A DNA stretch of 64,000 nt from Physella acuta (taxonomy: Eukaryota > Mollusca > Gastropoda > Physidae): positions 272,001 to 336,000 of the forward strand of contig NW_026731915.1 in NCBI RefSeq assembly GCF_028476545.1. The letters are read 5' to 3'. Shown in pieces: positions 27,401-33,000 of the stretch (position 1 is the stretch's first letter; each line of letters starts with the position of its first letter). The notes below the pieces were generated by a model, which searched no databases, was not told the DNA's origin, and saw only the letters and a program-made list of their open reading frames with translations. The position numbers and the translations under genes are program-made.

Positions 27401-27932
27401 GCCACTTTACAGTTTACTCTAGATCTAGTAATCCCCCACTTTTAAAGCAGATTTCAATTATGCTGGTAAATCTATTAAGTTGAGATACAAATTTGAAATT
27501 GGTAGTTTAATACTCACTGAGATTAAGCGTCAGGTTTACAACTGTTGGATACTGCATTCCTTCCAACATAGTTTCACTTTGCCACCAAGTCACAGTTTCT
27601 AAGCTATTAAAATCCGACAAGTAAGATGTTGGGTGCTTTCTTTGTGGATGTGAATTATCACACACATAACAGTATTTTTTAACAGCGCTTACATCGGCGC
27701 CGGTACCAGTCTGCATGCAGTATTCTGTTGGTTTGGTTATGCCACAAGTATTGGTGGCCTCAATATTTTTGCCAAACGCAGCATTTTGAAAAGGCGGTTG
27801 ACACCTTTGTGCATTTCCTTGTCTATCATAGCAAGGTACACGAGACCCACCCGAATTCTGGGCTGCTACAGAGCCTACTCCTAACACAAGTAAAGTGTAA
27901 AATAGATGCATTTTGTTTTGATTCTTTTTCAT
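348..27932 (-). CDS. LAMC1: Laminin subunit gamma (gamma-1-like), 22 exons, 3' end beyond left edge
   Basis: Secreted basement-membrane subunit that pairs with alpha and beta chains through a coiled coil. Twenty-two exons (listed separately) join with consistent phases to about 1384 codons. Domain order is signal peptide, laminin N-terminal (LN) domain, LE (EGF-like) repeats, laminin IV-A globule, a second LE run, then the domain II/I coiled coil. The order and many residues match gamma-1 as I recall it: [35 protein letters not shown] and the nidogen-binding NIDPNAV. Three ATGs are in frame (27962, 27932, 27911). I chose 27932 because it gives a basic n-region, a hydrophobic core ([11 protein letters not shown]) and an AQ cleavage site, with A at -3; 27911 is equally possible. 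The last visible exon matches the human coiled coil just before its final segment, so roughly 250 residues are off the window. Introns 1 and 2 are large; several introns carry minisatellites at splice junctions. Confidence 0.96.
463..640. repeat. Short tandem repeat abutting laminin exon 22 acceptor
   Basis: About six imperfect units of 26-30 bp (plus-strand core GGATCAACATTGTAACAAAA) begin four bases upstream of the exon 22 acceptor and supply its T-rich tract on the minus strand. Confidence 0.85.
640..775. mobile_element. MITE-like family B copy with poly-C tracts
   Basis: Begins CAGAGTTTCTTCCAGGCATC and contains two long poly-C runs, then GGAGAAAAAA. The same arrangement recurs at 26.6, 29.6, 32.2, 37.1 and 52.2 kb. 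The copy at 37.1 kb has an 8-bp target duplication. The right end of this copy is unclear. Confidence 0.6.
1320..1493 (-). mobile_element. tRNA-derived SINE, internally deleted
   Basis: Read on the minus strand it has an A-box-like TGGTCTAGCGGTAGAG and a B-box-like GAGTTCGAATCCGGG, then a tRNA-unrelated body. The segment with GTCAGCACTATGCCCAGCC, seen in other copies, is missing. Confidence 0.85.
1555..1800. repeat. Decayed tandem copies of laminin exon 21 end plus donor
   Basis: On the minus strand the exon end GGATGGTGAAACATATCG and following GTAAGTGAAAT recur about every 60 bases in the intron, three more times. The copies have drifted (GATAAGT, GTTAAGTG), so the donor dinucleotide context is mostly lost. 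Confidence 0.8.
1783..1905 (-). CDS. LAMC1: Laminin gamma exon 21: coiled coil
   Basis: Encodes [20 protein letters not shown], ending [10 protein letters not shown], with acidic/basic heptad character. The acceptor is TTTGTAG and the donor ATG|GTAAGT, phase 0. Three decayed copies of the exon's 3' end and donor follow in the intron. Confidence 0.85.
2087..2261 (-). CDS. LAMC1: Laminin gamma exon 20: coiled coil
   Basis: Encodes [20 protein letters not shown], then [20 protein letters not shown], parallel to human YASVAQLSPLDSETLENEAN. The acceptor is a T-rich TTTTTAG; the donor is GAG|GTTAGC, phase 0. Confidence 0.9.
2464..2601 (-). CDS. LAMC1: Laminin gamma exon 19: coiled coil
   Basis: Encodes [20 protein letters not shown], then [13 protein letters not shown], parallel to human KTANDTSTEAYNLLLRTL. 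The acceptor is TTTAATAG; the donor is GAGA|GTAAGT, phase 2. Confidence 0.9.
2852..3208. repeat. 88-bp tandem repeat in laminin intron 18
   Basis: Four copies with period 88 bp (core CCCAGCCAATGGGTCAATGA) and few differences between units, so a recent expansion. It does not touch an exon. Confidence 0.9.
3467..3776 (-). CDS. LAMC1: Laminin gamma exon 18: coiled-coil domain II
   Basis: Encodes [20 protein letters not shown] and a long Ala/Glu/Lys/Asn-rich heptad region with [18 protein letters not shown]. The acceptor is CTAATCAG after a T/C-rich tract; the donor is AAAG|GTATTT, phase 2. Confidence 0.9.
4137..4328 (-). CDS. LAMC1: Laminin gamma exon 17: last LE cysteines and start of coiled coil
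   Basis: Encodes [20 protein letters not shown], parallel to human ECPACYRLVKDKVADHRVKL, then the start of domain II. The acceptor CTGCTTCAG|AT lies in the last unit of a roughly 36-unit minisatellite that copies this acceptor and the first 20 exon bases. All copies share the exon's frame, so I cannot tell from sequence whether upstream acceptors are used. The donor is TCCA|GTAAGT, phase 1. Confidence 0.9.
4310..6538. repeat. LAMC1: 63/57-bp minisatellite copying laminin exon 17 acceptor
   Basis: About 36 full units plus a partial one. Each unit on the minus strand has a branch-point-like TTGACT, a Y-rich stretch, CTGCTTCAG, then the first 20 bases of exon 17 (ATTGCCCTCAGTGCTATAAC). Units of 63 bp encode a 21-residue peptide in the exon frame; 57-bp units lack six bases that include a donor-like AAAGTATAT. 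The frame is open for about 32 units, with a single stop in a more distal one. An open frame is expected from homogenised units whose length is divisible by three, so it is not by itself proof of translation. Variant units ([19 protein letters not shown]) recur in the same order about 1.1 kb apart, indicating a block duplication. Confidence 0.95.
7190..7327 (-). CDS. LAMC1: Laminin gamma exon 16: LE repeat
   Basis: Encodes [35 protein letters not shown] and KYDISAGCL. The acceptor is TTTTCCAG; the donor is CTAG|GTAGGT, phase 1. It joins exon 17 to complete the last LE module as [12 protein letters not shown]. Confidence 0.95.
   Translation of the reverse strand, partial: PATVTLWDPPVNSVMPMASVHVKTMWMVDTVTGVWKTSTTSLLDV
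7419..7672 (-). mobile_element. tRNA-derived SINE
   Basis: Near full-length copy in laminin intron 15. It contains ACTTCATCTGCTC, the body with CCTCGGCATATGAAGGGAT on the plus strand, and a decayed tRNA-like head at the right end (CTAGTGGTAGACAG on minus). Confidence 0.85.
7979..8131 (-). CDS. LAMC1: Laminin gamma exon 15: LE repeat
   Basis: Encodes [36 protein letters not shown] and [12 protein letters not shown], matching the human QPGITGQHC/NHFGFGPEGC module. The acceptor is TTTTTCAG; the donor is ACAG|GTAATT, phase 1. Confidence 0.94.
8884..9134 (-). CDS. LAMC1: Laminin gamma exon 14: LE repeats
   Basis: Too interrupted in other frames to look like a long reading frame, but the splice phases give [20 protein letters not shown], then [31 protein letters not shown] and YWDITSGN. 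The acceptor is TTCTACAG; the donor is AATG|GTAAGT, phase 1. Confidence 0.93.
10088..10220 (-). CDS. LAMC1: Laminin gamma exon 13: nidogen-binding LE repeat
   Basis: Encodes [42 protein letters not shown] is the loop that binds nidogen/entactin in gamma-1 chains, with Asp, Asn and Val all present. This identifies the subunit as nidogen-binding (family knowledge). The acceptor is TTCACAG; the donor is ACAG|GTCAGT, phase 2. Confidence 0.96.
10561..10746 (-). CDS. LAMC1: Laminin gamma exon 12: LE repeat
   Basis: Encodes [32 protein letters not shown] and CPCPNGGPC, parallel to human DSTAGTSSDCQPCPCPGG. The acceptor is GTTCCAG; the donor is GGAG|GTAAGT, phase 1. Confidence 0.95.
11147..11374 (-). 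CDS. LAMC1: Laminin gamma exon 11: end of IV-A and LE repeat
   Basis: Encodes [16 protein letters not shown] (end of IV-A), then [18 protein letters not shown] and [14 protein letters not shown]. The acceptor is TTTCAG; the donor is TCAG|GTAAGG, phase 1. Confidence 0.95.
12136..12450 (-). CDS. LAMC1: Laminin gamma exon 10: laminin IV-A domain, core
   Basis: Encodes [20 protein letters not shown], the D-I-I-LEGSG strand, YAFRIHE, and [17 protein letters not shown], which parallels human LLNNLTSIKIRGTYSE. The acceptor is TTTACAG; the donor is AAAG|GTGAGA, phase 1. Confidence 0.95.
12891..13013 (-). CDS. LAMC1: Laminin gamma exon 9: laminin IV-A domain, first part
   Basis: Encodes [20 protein letters not shown] and [13 protein letters not shown], corresponding to the start of the gamma IV-A globule. 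The acceptor is TTACAG; the donor is CCAG|GTTTGT, phase 1. Confidence 0.93.
13080..13231 (-). mobile_element. SINE 3' part, split from its head by an insertion
   Basis: This is the tail part of the tRNA-derived SINE, ending TTAGGTACCATTCA on the plus strand. The matching tRNA-like head resumes at 15055. The two pieces are separated by a TIR element with a direct repeat CATTCA. Confidence 0.85.
13232..15054. mobile_element. TIR DNA transposon (non-autonomous) inserted in a SINE
   Basis: Left end CAGGGAAGTGAC and right end GTCACATCCCTG are inverted repeats. CATTCA flanks both sides (six bases visible; a hAT element would make eight). No transposase reading frame was seen. It holds a nested 420-bp MITE. 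It lies in laminin intron 8. Confidence 0.7.
13802..14222. mobile_element. Palindromic MITE, CATAAATGACGT family
   Basis: Starts GGTCATCCATAAATGACGTT and ends with the near inverse ACGTTATTTATGGAAGACCC. The interior has poly-C tracts and several TGACGTCA sites. A second copy is at 20600. It is nested inside the larger TIR element. Superfamily not assigned. Confidence 0.75.
15055..15165 (-). mobile_element. SINE tRNA-like head, other half of split copy
   Basis: Contains ATTCGAACTTGACTCTCGG and CTCTCTACTGCTAGGCCG on the plus strand, that is, B- and A-box-like sequences on minus. It continues the copy interrupted at 13231. Confidence 0.85.
15329..15465 (-). CDS. LAMC1: Laminin gamma exon 8: LE to IV-A junction, GC donor
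   Basis: Encodes [32 protein letters not shown] and NITSNYDR, leading into the IV-A globule. The only donor keeping frame with exon 9 is AGAG|GCAAGT, a GC-AG intron. The nearby GT option would give an immediate stop. Confidence 0.92.
15694..15801 (-). CDS. LAMC1: Laminin gamma exon 7: LE repeat
   Basis: Encodes [36 protein letters not shown]. The acceptor is TCCCCAG and the donor CAA|GTAAGG, phase 2. A two-copy tandem duplication begins about 10 bases upstream of the acceptor. Confidence 0.94.
15811..15960. repeat. Two-copy tandem duplication upstream of laminin exon 7
   Basis: Two nearly identical units of about 74 bp (core AATCTTTACTGCATACTACA) begin roughly ten bases upstream of the exon 7 acceptor. 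Confidence 0.9.
16292..16409 (-). CDS. LAMC1: Laminin gamma exon 6: LE repeat
   Basis: Encodes [30 protein letters not shown] and YSDNGCQ. The acceptor is TTCCCTAG|GTTCC; the donor is CCA|GTAAGT, phase 2. The acceptor and the first roughly 25 exon bases recur twice in the upstream intron (see repeat at 16385). Confidence 0.95.
16385..16650. repeat. LAMC1: Three tandem copies of laminin exon 6 acceptor region
   Basis: Units of roughly 85-90 bp. The first holds the true acceptor and exon start (minus TTCCCTAGGTTCCAGATC). The next two, in the intron, repeat TTTCCCTAG, GTTCCAGATC and the following exon bases almost exactly, so three consecutive acceptor-like sites exist. Confidence 0.9.
17086..17268 (-). 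CDS. LAMC1: Laminin gamma exon 5: LE repeat
   Basis: Encodes [42 protein letters not shown] and [10 protein letters not shown], strongly gamma-like. The acceptor is TTCTGTAG; the donor is ATAG|GTCAGT, phase 1. Confidence 0.96.
   Translation of the reverse strand, partial: PVTAMACQTPVSLTLTCSVPLDTVAGVPTAGTTLMVSTVSCVKKTTTGMRGSVWLVPATP
18187..18365 (-). CDS. LAMC1: Laminin gamma exon 4: first LE repeat
   Basis: Encodes [10 protein letters not shown], then [16 protein letters not shown] and [13 protein letters not shown], the eight-cysteine laminin EGF pattern. The donor is AAGG|GTGAGG, phase 1. Confidence 0.95.
18520..18650 (-). CDS. LAMC1: Laminin gamma exon 3: end of LN domain
   Basis: Encodes [23 protein letters not shown] and [11 protein letters not shown] (read across the splice), the last conserved block of the LN domain. 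The acceptor is CTGCTAG; the donor is CCAG|GTACTC, phase 2, completing Arg with exon 4. Confidence 0.95.
19360..19755. repeat. 65-bp tandem repeat in laminin intron 2
   Basis: About six units with period 65 bp (core GATACACAAGATGAATGTTA), each ending in a C-rich stretch. Confidence 0.92.
20600..21006. mobile_element. Palindromic MITE, CATAAATGACGT family, second copy
   Basis: Ends CATCCATAAATGACGTCACG and GTGACGTCATTTATGTACGA are inverted repeats. The interior matches the copy at 13802 in order (poly-C, ACATCG, AAACGCG, TGACGTCACAC). Confidence 0.75.
24235..24536 (-). CDS. LAMC1: Laminin gamma exon 2: middle of LN domain
   Basis: Contains [37 protein letters not shown] and [10 protein letters not shown], which are close to gamma-1. 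The acceptor is CTTACAG and the donor CAG|GTAACA in phase 0. The codon boundary matches exon 3, which begins [10 protein letters not shown]. Confidence 0.96.
24537..27517 (-). other. Laminin intron 1 (3.0 kb)
   Basis: AT-rich; the only structure I recognise is a family B MITE-like copy at 26575-26761. The first intron of a laminin gene often holds regulatory sites, but none can be named from sequence alone. Confidence 0.8.
26575..26761. mobile_element. MITE-like family B copy
   Basis: Inverted orientation relative to the copy at 640: ends AGATGCCTGGAAGAAACTCA, with the internal AATATAAATTCCATTTCGTT and G-rich runs. Confidence 0.65.
27518..27932 (-). CDS. LAMC1: Laminin gamma exon 1: signal peptide and start of LN domain
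   Basis: Encodes the signal peptide and the first part of the LN polymerisation domain, including [15 protein letters not shown], the paired Cys of CYVCD, and TWWQSETM. The donor is TCA|GTGAGT after one base of a codon (phase 1). It joins exon 2 to give NLTLNLKKAFDITY, parallel to the vertebrate NLTLHLGKAFDITY. Confidence 0.95.
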
Positions 27933-28263
27933 TCTATAAATTTTACAAACACTTTCTTTCACATTCCCGGAAGACCCCCATTCACTTTAACAGCACTCGT
28001 CGTATACATCCGACCTGGTTGCCAGATAAACGTTTATTAAAGTTAGCAGACAACTTACACATTTCCGAATTCACACCTAGATTATCTCTTTAACTTAAAT
28101 CTTTTCTTACAAAAATTCTTACAAACATTTGACACAAACTACTATTTTTTTCATTTGGTTGTTCGATTAAAATGTTACTAAAATTAAGTAAAAATGAATT
28201 AGGCATTCAACTAGAAGTATTTAATCGACTGCAATATTTACTTTCAATGACTGATTTAAAACC

Positions 28264-28268
28264 AGATG

Positions 28269-28342
<74 letters not shown>
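28264..28342. repeat. (TA)n microsatellite
   Basis: Uninterrupted TA dinucleotide run of about 78 bp in the gap between the laminin and GPCR genes. Confidence 0.97.
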
Positions 28343-28346
<4 letters not shown>

Positions 28347-28937
28347 GCTATTCGAATATTTTATCGGTATTTAATTTATGGTTGGTAGATTTTGGTTTAA
28401 AACTAAATAGCCCTAAATAAGCCAATTTGGTCATTCTGTTGTCTGTGAGCAAAGGGTTCTGGGATTATTACTAGTAAATTTGAGGCTTTATGTAAGCCTA
28501 CGTGGGAAACAGACCAAAGAAATATTAGGCTTCGAAAAAAATTAAGAGGCAGTTGAGGTGGTGTCTTTTTGTTTCTTCTTTTTTTTTCAAAGCAAAATAG
28601 TAATAGTAAGATAGATAGTAAGCCTCTAAATGGTAATTTCATTGGTAGGTCCGTGGGTGTCGCTAATAATTTACGTTTCACACTCATAGGGGTGGAGAGG
28701 CGGCTTGTTATGACGGGAAAGAGGGGAGGGGGTCAAAACGTGTAACGAAACACTTTTTGTTTAAAGCAATAGCAGAAATAACCGGATAGACTTTTTATGC
28801 TAATTATATCAATACATCGATTAACATACCAACGTTGCCCGAGCTCAGTAAATAGATTAGAAAGAAATCGTTGTTTTGAAAAAAAAAAAAAATAAGCAGC
28901 AATTTTGATGCGGGTAGTAGACGTCATTTTAGGGACG

Positions 28938-29173
28938 GGCAGAGGCGTAGCGAGGGGGGGGCGGGGGTGCGGTCCGCACTGGGTGACACCATTTAGGGGG
29001 GTGACACCAAGGCAAAAAATAGCAAAATATATAGAGAAAAATTTGAAGGGAGGGGGGTGCAAATCGAAAATTTGAAAGTTTGTCCCCGAGAAGGGTCGCT
29101 ACGCATCTGGGGGGGGGGGGGGGGTGACACCATTAAGTGCCGCACCGGGTGACACCCGACCTCGCTACGCCAC
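28938..29173. mobile_element. hAT-like MITE, family A
   Basis: TIRs CAGAGGCGTAGCGAGG and CTCGCTACGCCACTG. The flanks share GGGACGGG, an 8-bp target duplication typical of hAT. The interior has GGTGACACC, CCAAGGCAAAAAAT and GTTTGTCCCCG, shared by the other copies. No coding capacity. Confidence 0.85.
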
Positions 29174-29402
29174 TGGGGACGGGGAGGGGGAGGTGTCTAG
29201 TTATGTGCGACAATGTGTGACAATGGGTAGTGCGTGGTCTTTAAAAGCGTTAAAAATAACCCGTGTGATAACTAAAAGTTCATTTAATTTTAAGTTGACC
29301 TACATAAAAGTTAGCATAGTTTAAAATTTAGATTAAATAAAACGACAGTTTTAAGTATTTGAAAGTTGTTTTGAAGTTGAATGCACATTACTATTGGTAT
29401 TT

Positions 29403-29562
29403 GGCGGTCCATGGGCAGACGAAGTAGAACCATTTGTTTCCGTAACCTGCGCATATAAAGGGATAGAGTGGTCAGTTCTATGCCCCCTGCCTTTACTTTC
29501 CCTACCATAAGCCAAGTAGGCCTACCCATCAGAGATGGGTCGTCTCAGGGATGTTCAACGGG
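29403..29562 (-). mobile_element. SINE fragment
   Basis: Matches the SINE body (GCGCATATAAAGGGATAGAG, CCCATCAGAGATGGGT) but stops before the tRNA-like head. Confidence 0.75.
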
Positions 29563-29702
29563 CCAGGAATCCGAATTTATATACTTTCACAATTCAATTT
29601 CCGGAAGGAGGGGGGGGGGGGGGTATATTTCTTTATAAAAAAATTTTTCCGTTTTTATCCATCCTCCCTCCACCAAAAAGATGCTTGGAAGAAACTCAAG
29701 TT
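29563..29702. mobile_element. MITE-like family B copy
   Basis: Contains ATTTATATACTTTCACAATT, a G run, CTCCCTCCACC and ends GATGCTTGGAAGAAACTCA, the family B right end. Confidence 0.6.
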
Positions 29703-29897
29703 ACTACGAACGAAGCCTTGTTACCAAAATCCAAAACATCAAAATAAATGTGTTTTTTTTTTAACTTTTAATGACGAAACATGAAGTGAACACTAATATC
29801 AATGAGAATCACCACCCTCTCCAGCCTATTATGTTTACTGTTCCAACAATGTCACCGATACAGTGGGGTGTTCGCCCAACCACAACAAAGGTGTAAC

Positions 29898-30098
29898 CTA
29901 TCGCTTAAAGCAACAGCAAATCAAATCAACAAAGTTCTTCCGGTAACACTTGGAGTAGTAGACGTAGATGAAGGGCTGGATGGCCATGCGCGCGCACCAG
30001 AGGATCATGAAGATCATCTCAGTTTTGGTGATCATGACGGGAAAACCCCGGATGTCGTACACGATGTACAGTGTCGTGATAGGAAACCAACAGGTAAA
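29898..30098 (-). CDS. GPCR exon 8: TM6 CWFP, TM7, C-terminus
   Basis: Encodes FTCWFPITTLYIVYDIRGF, TKTEMIFMILWCARMAIQPF, IYVYYSKCYRKNFVDL and CCCFKR, then TAG. The acceptor is ACTTCACAG. CWFP and QPFIY are the class A TM6 and TM7 signatures. Confidence 0.92.
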   Translation of the reverse strand, partial: FTCWFPITTLYIVYDIRGFPVMITKTEMIFMILWCARMAIQPFIYVYYSKCYRKNFVDLICCCFKR

Positions 30099-33000
30099 CT
30101 GTGAAGTTATACAACACCATATCTTTATTTAGTTGAACCTATCAGATCCATACATAAAAGTAACGGGGACACCACTCATACACAGAAAATAACCAGCCAA
30201 TGACGACACCAGTCATGCACACACAGAAAATAACCGGCCAATGAAGACACCAATCATACACATACACAGAAAATAACCGGCCAATAACGACACCAATCAT
30301 ACACACACAGAAAATAACTGGCCAATGAAAACACATACGAAAATACATACTAGCACATCGATGACACATAACACAGACACATACGAACATACATCATACA
30401 TACCAGCACACATATAAAACCAAACATCGGCACATAGACAGAGTTTACCTGGACGAAGAGAATGAAAAGAAAACAAAGTAGAATGCTCAACTCGGGATCT
30501 CGCGTCATCACAGTTTCAAAGTTGACCAGTTTACATTTCTTCCACATGTGAGTCAGGCACCGACGGGGGGTACACACCTTGTTTCTAGAGCTGATGGGGG
30601 GGGGGGGGGGTAACAGGGAAGCTTGTTAGTGGCTTGTCATGAGTGGGTAATGTCATGAGTGGGATAATATCATGAGTGGGATAATGTCATGAGTGGGATA
30701 ATGCCATGAGTTGGATAATGTCATGAGTTGGATAATCTTATGAGTGGGATAATGTCATGAGTGGGATAATCTTATGAGTGGGATAATGTCATGAGTGGGA
30801 TAATGTCATGAGTGGGATAAGGTAGTGAGTTGGATAATCTTATGAGTGGGATAATGTCATGAGTGGGATAATCTTATAAGTGGGATAATGTCATGAGTGG
30901 GATAATCTTATGAGTGGGATAATGTAATGAGTGGGATAATGTCATGAGTGGGATAATGTCATGAGTTGGATAATCTTATGAGTGGGATAATGTCATGAGT
31001 GGGATAATATCATGAGTGGGATAATGTCATGAGTGGGATAATGCCATGAGTTGGATAATGTCATGAGTGGGATAATCTTATGAGCGGGATAATGTCATGA
31101 GTGGGATAATCTTATGAGTGGGATAATGTCATGAGTGGGATAATGTCATGAGTGGGATAATGTCGTGAGTTGGATAATCTTATGAGTGGGATAATGTCAT
31201 GAGTGGGATAATCTTATAAGTGGGATAATGTCATGAGTGGGATAATCTTATGAGTGGGATAATGTCATGAGTGGGATAATGTCATGAGTTGGATAATCTT
31301 ATGAGTGGGATAATGTCATGAGTGGGATAATGTCATGAGTGGGATAATGTCATGAGTGGGATAATGTCATGAGTGGGATAATGTCATAAGTGGGATAATG
31401 TCATGAGTGGGATAATGTCATGAGTGGGATAATGTCATGAGTTGGATAATGTCATGAGTGGGATAATGTCATGAGTTGGATAATCTTATGAGTGGGATAA
31501 TGTCATGAGTGGGATAATCTTATGAGTGGGATAATGTCATGAGTGGGATAATGTCATGAGTGGGATAATGTCATGAGTTGGATAATGTCATGAGTGGGAT
31601 AATGTCATGAGTTGGATAATGTCATGAGTGGGATAATGTCATAAGTGGGATAATGTCATGAGTGGAATAATGTCATGAGTGGGATAATGTCATGAGTTGG
31701 ATAATGTCATGAGTGGGATAATGTCATGAGTTGGATAATCTTATGAGTGGGATAATGTCATGAGTGGGATAATCTTATGAGTGGGATAATGTCATGAGTG
31801 GGATAATGTCATGAGTGGGATAATGTCATGAGTTGGATAATGTCATGAGTGGGATAATGTCATAAGTGGGATAATGTCATGAGTGGGATAATGTCATGAG
31901 TTGGATAATGTCATGAGTGGGATAATGTCATAAGTGGGATAATGTCATGAGTGGGATAATGTCATGAGTTGGATAATGTCATGAGTGGGATAATGTCATG
32001 AGTTGGATAATGTCATGAGTGGGATAATGCCATGAGTTGGATAATGTCATGTGTGGGATAATGCCATGAGTGGGATAATGCCATGAGTGGGATAATGTAA
32101 TGAGTGGGATTTATCGGACTCGAAATGTGGTCAGCCTTGTAATCTGGCACAGTAAGGTAGGATATAGTGTTTCTTTCAGACATTTCTCCTAAGGAAAGGG
32201 GGGGGGGGGGGGCTTTGAAGATTTCTCAATGGGGGAGAGGCAGTGATACCACCCCCCACTAATCCCAGAGAGGTGCATGAAAGAAACACTGTTAGGATTC
32301 TTACATCTAGGCTGCGGATGTTAAAATAAAATTAAACTGGAGGTGTGTGTATGTGCTTGTTTGTAGGGGAAGGGTAGCAGCTTTAGCCCTTTATGAGCAC
32401 AAAAAAAAGACGATCGCAATGGTATGTTTTTGACCAATATTAGTTGGTTTCAAATAAGATAGCCATGTCTACGCTACTGAATGACTCTTAACAAAATAGC
32501 TTATAGATCTATAAACTTTAAACGTTGGTGCCGACATAATTTACTATCAACTCGTTTAGTAAAGGACGTAAACTGGACCAGTAGCGTAGCGAGGGGGGGG
32601 GGGGGGGGCGGGGGGACATATGTCCCCGGGCGCCGACCTTAGGGGGCGCCAAAATGGGTTGGAAAAAGAAATTGAAAGTTTGAGTGCGTTGGAAATCGAA
32701 AGTTTGAGGGGGGGGGGGGGGTGGAAATGGAAATCTCGAGGGGGAGGGGGTGCAAATCGAAAGTTTGAGGGCGTTGGAAATCGAAAGTTTGAGGGGGGGG
32801 GGGGTGGAAATGGAAATCTCGAGGGGGGGTGCAAATCGAAAAGTTTGTCCCCGGGCGCCGGGAAGGGTCGCTACGCCACTGAACTGGACATACTTGTAAA
32901 ACGTGTTATCACATAATTTACTGTAAATCCCTTTAGTACAGGATGTATATTATACGAGTAAAACGTGTGAACACAAAATTTACTATAATGTAAATTTTAC

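Noticed and set aside
30640-32113. CRISPR array
   Set aside because: Direct repeats without spacers, in an intron of an animal gene.
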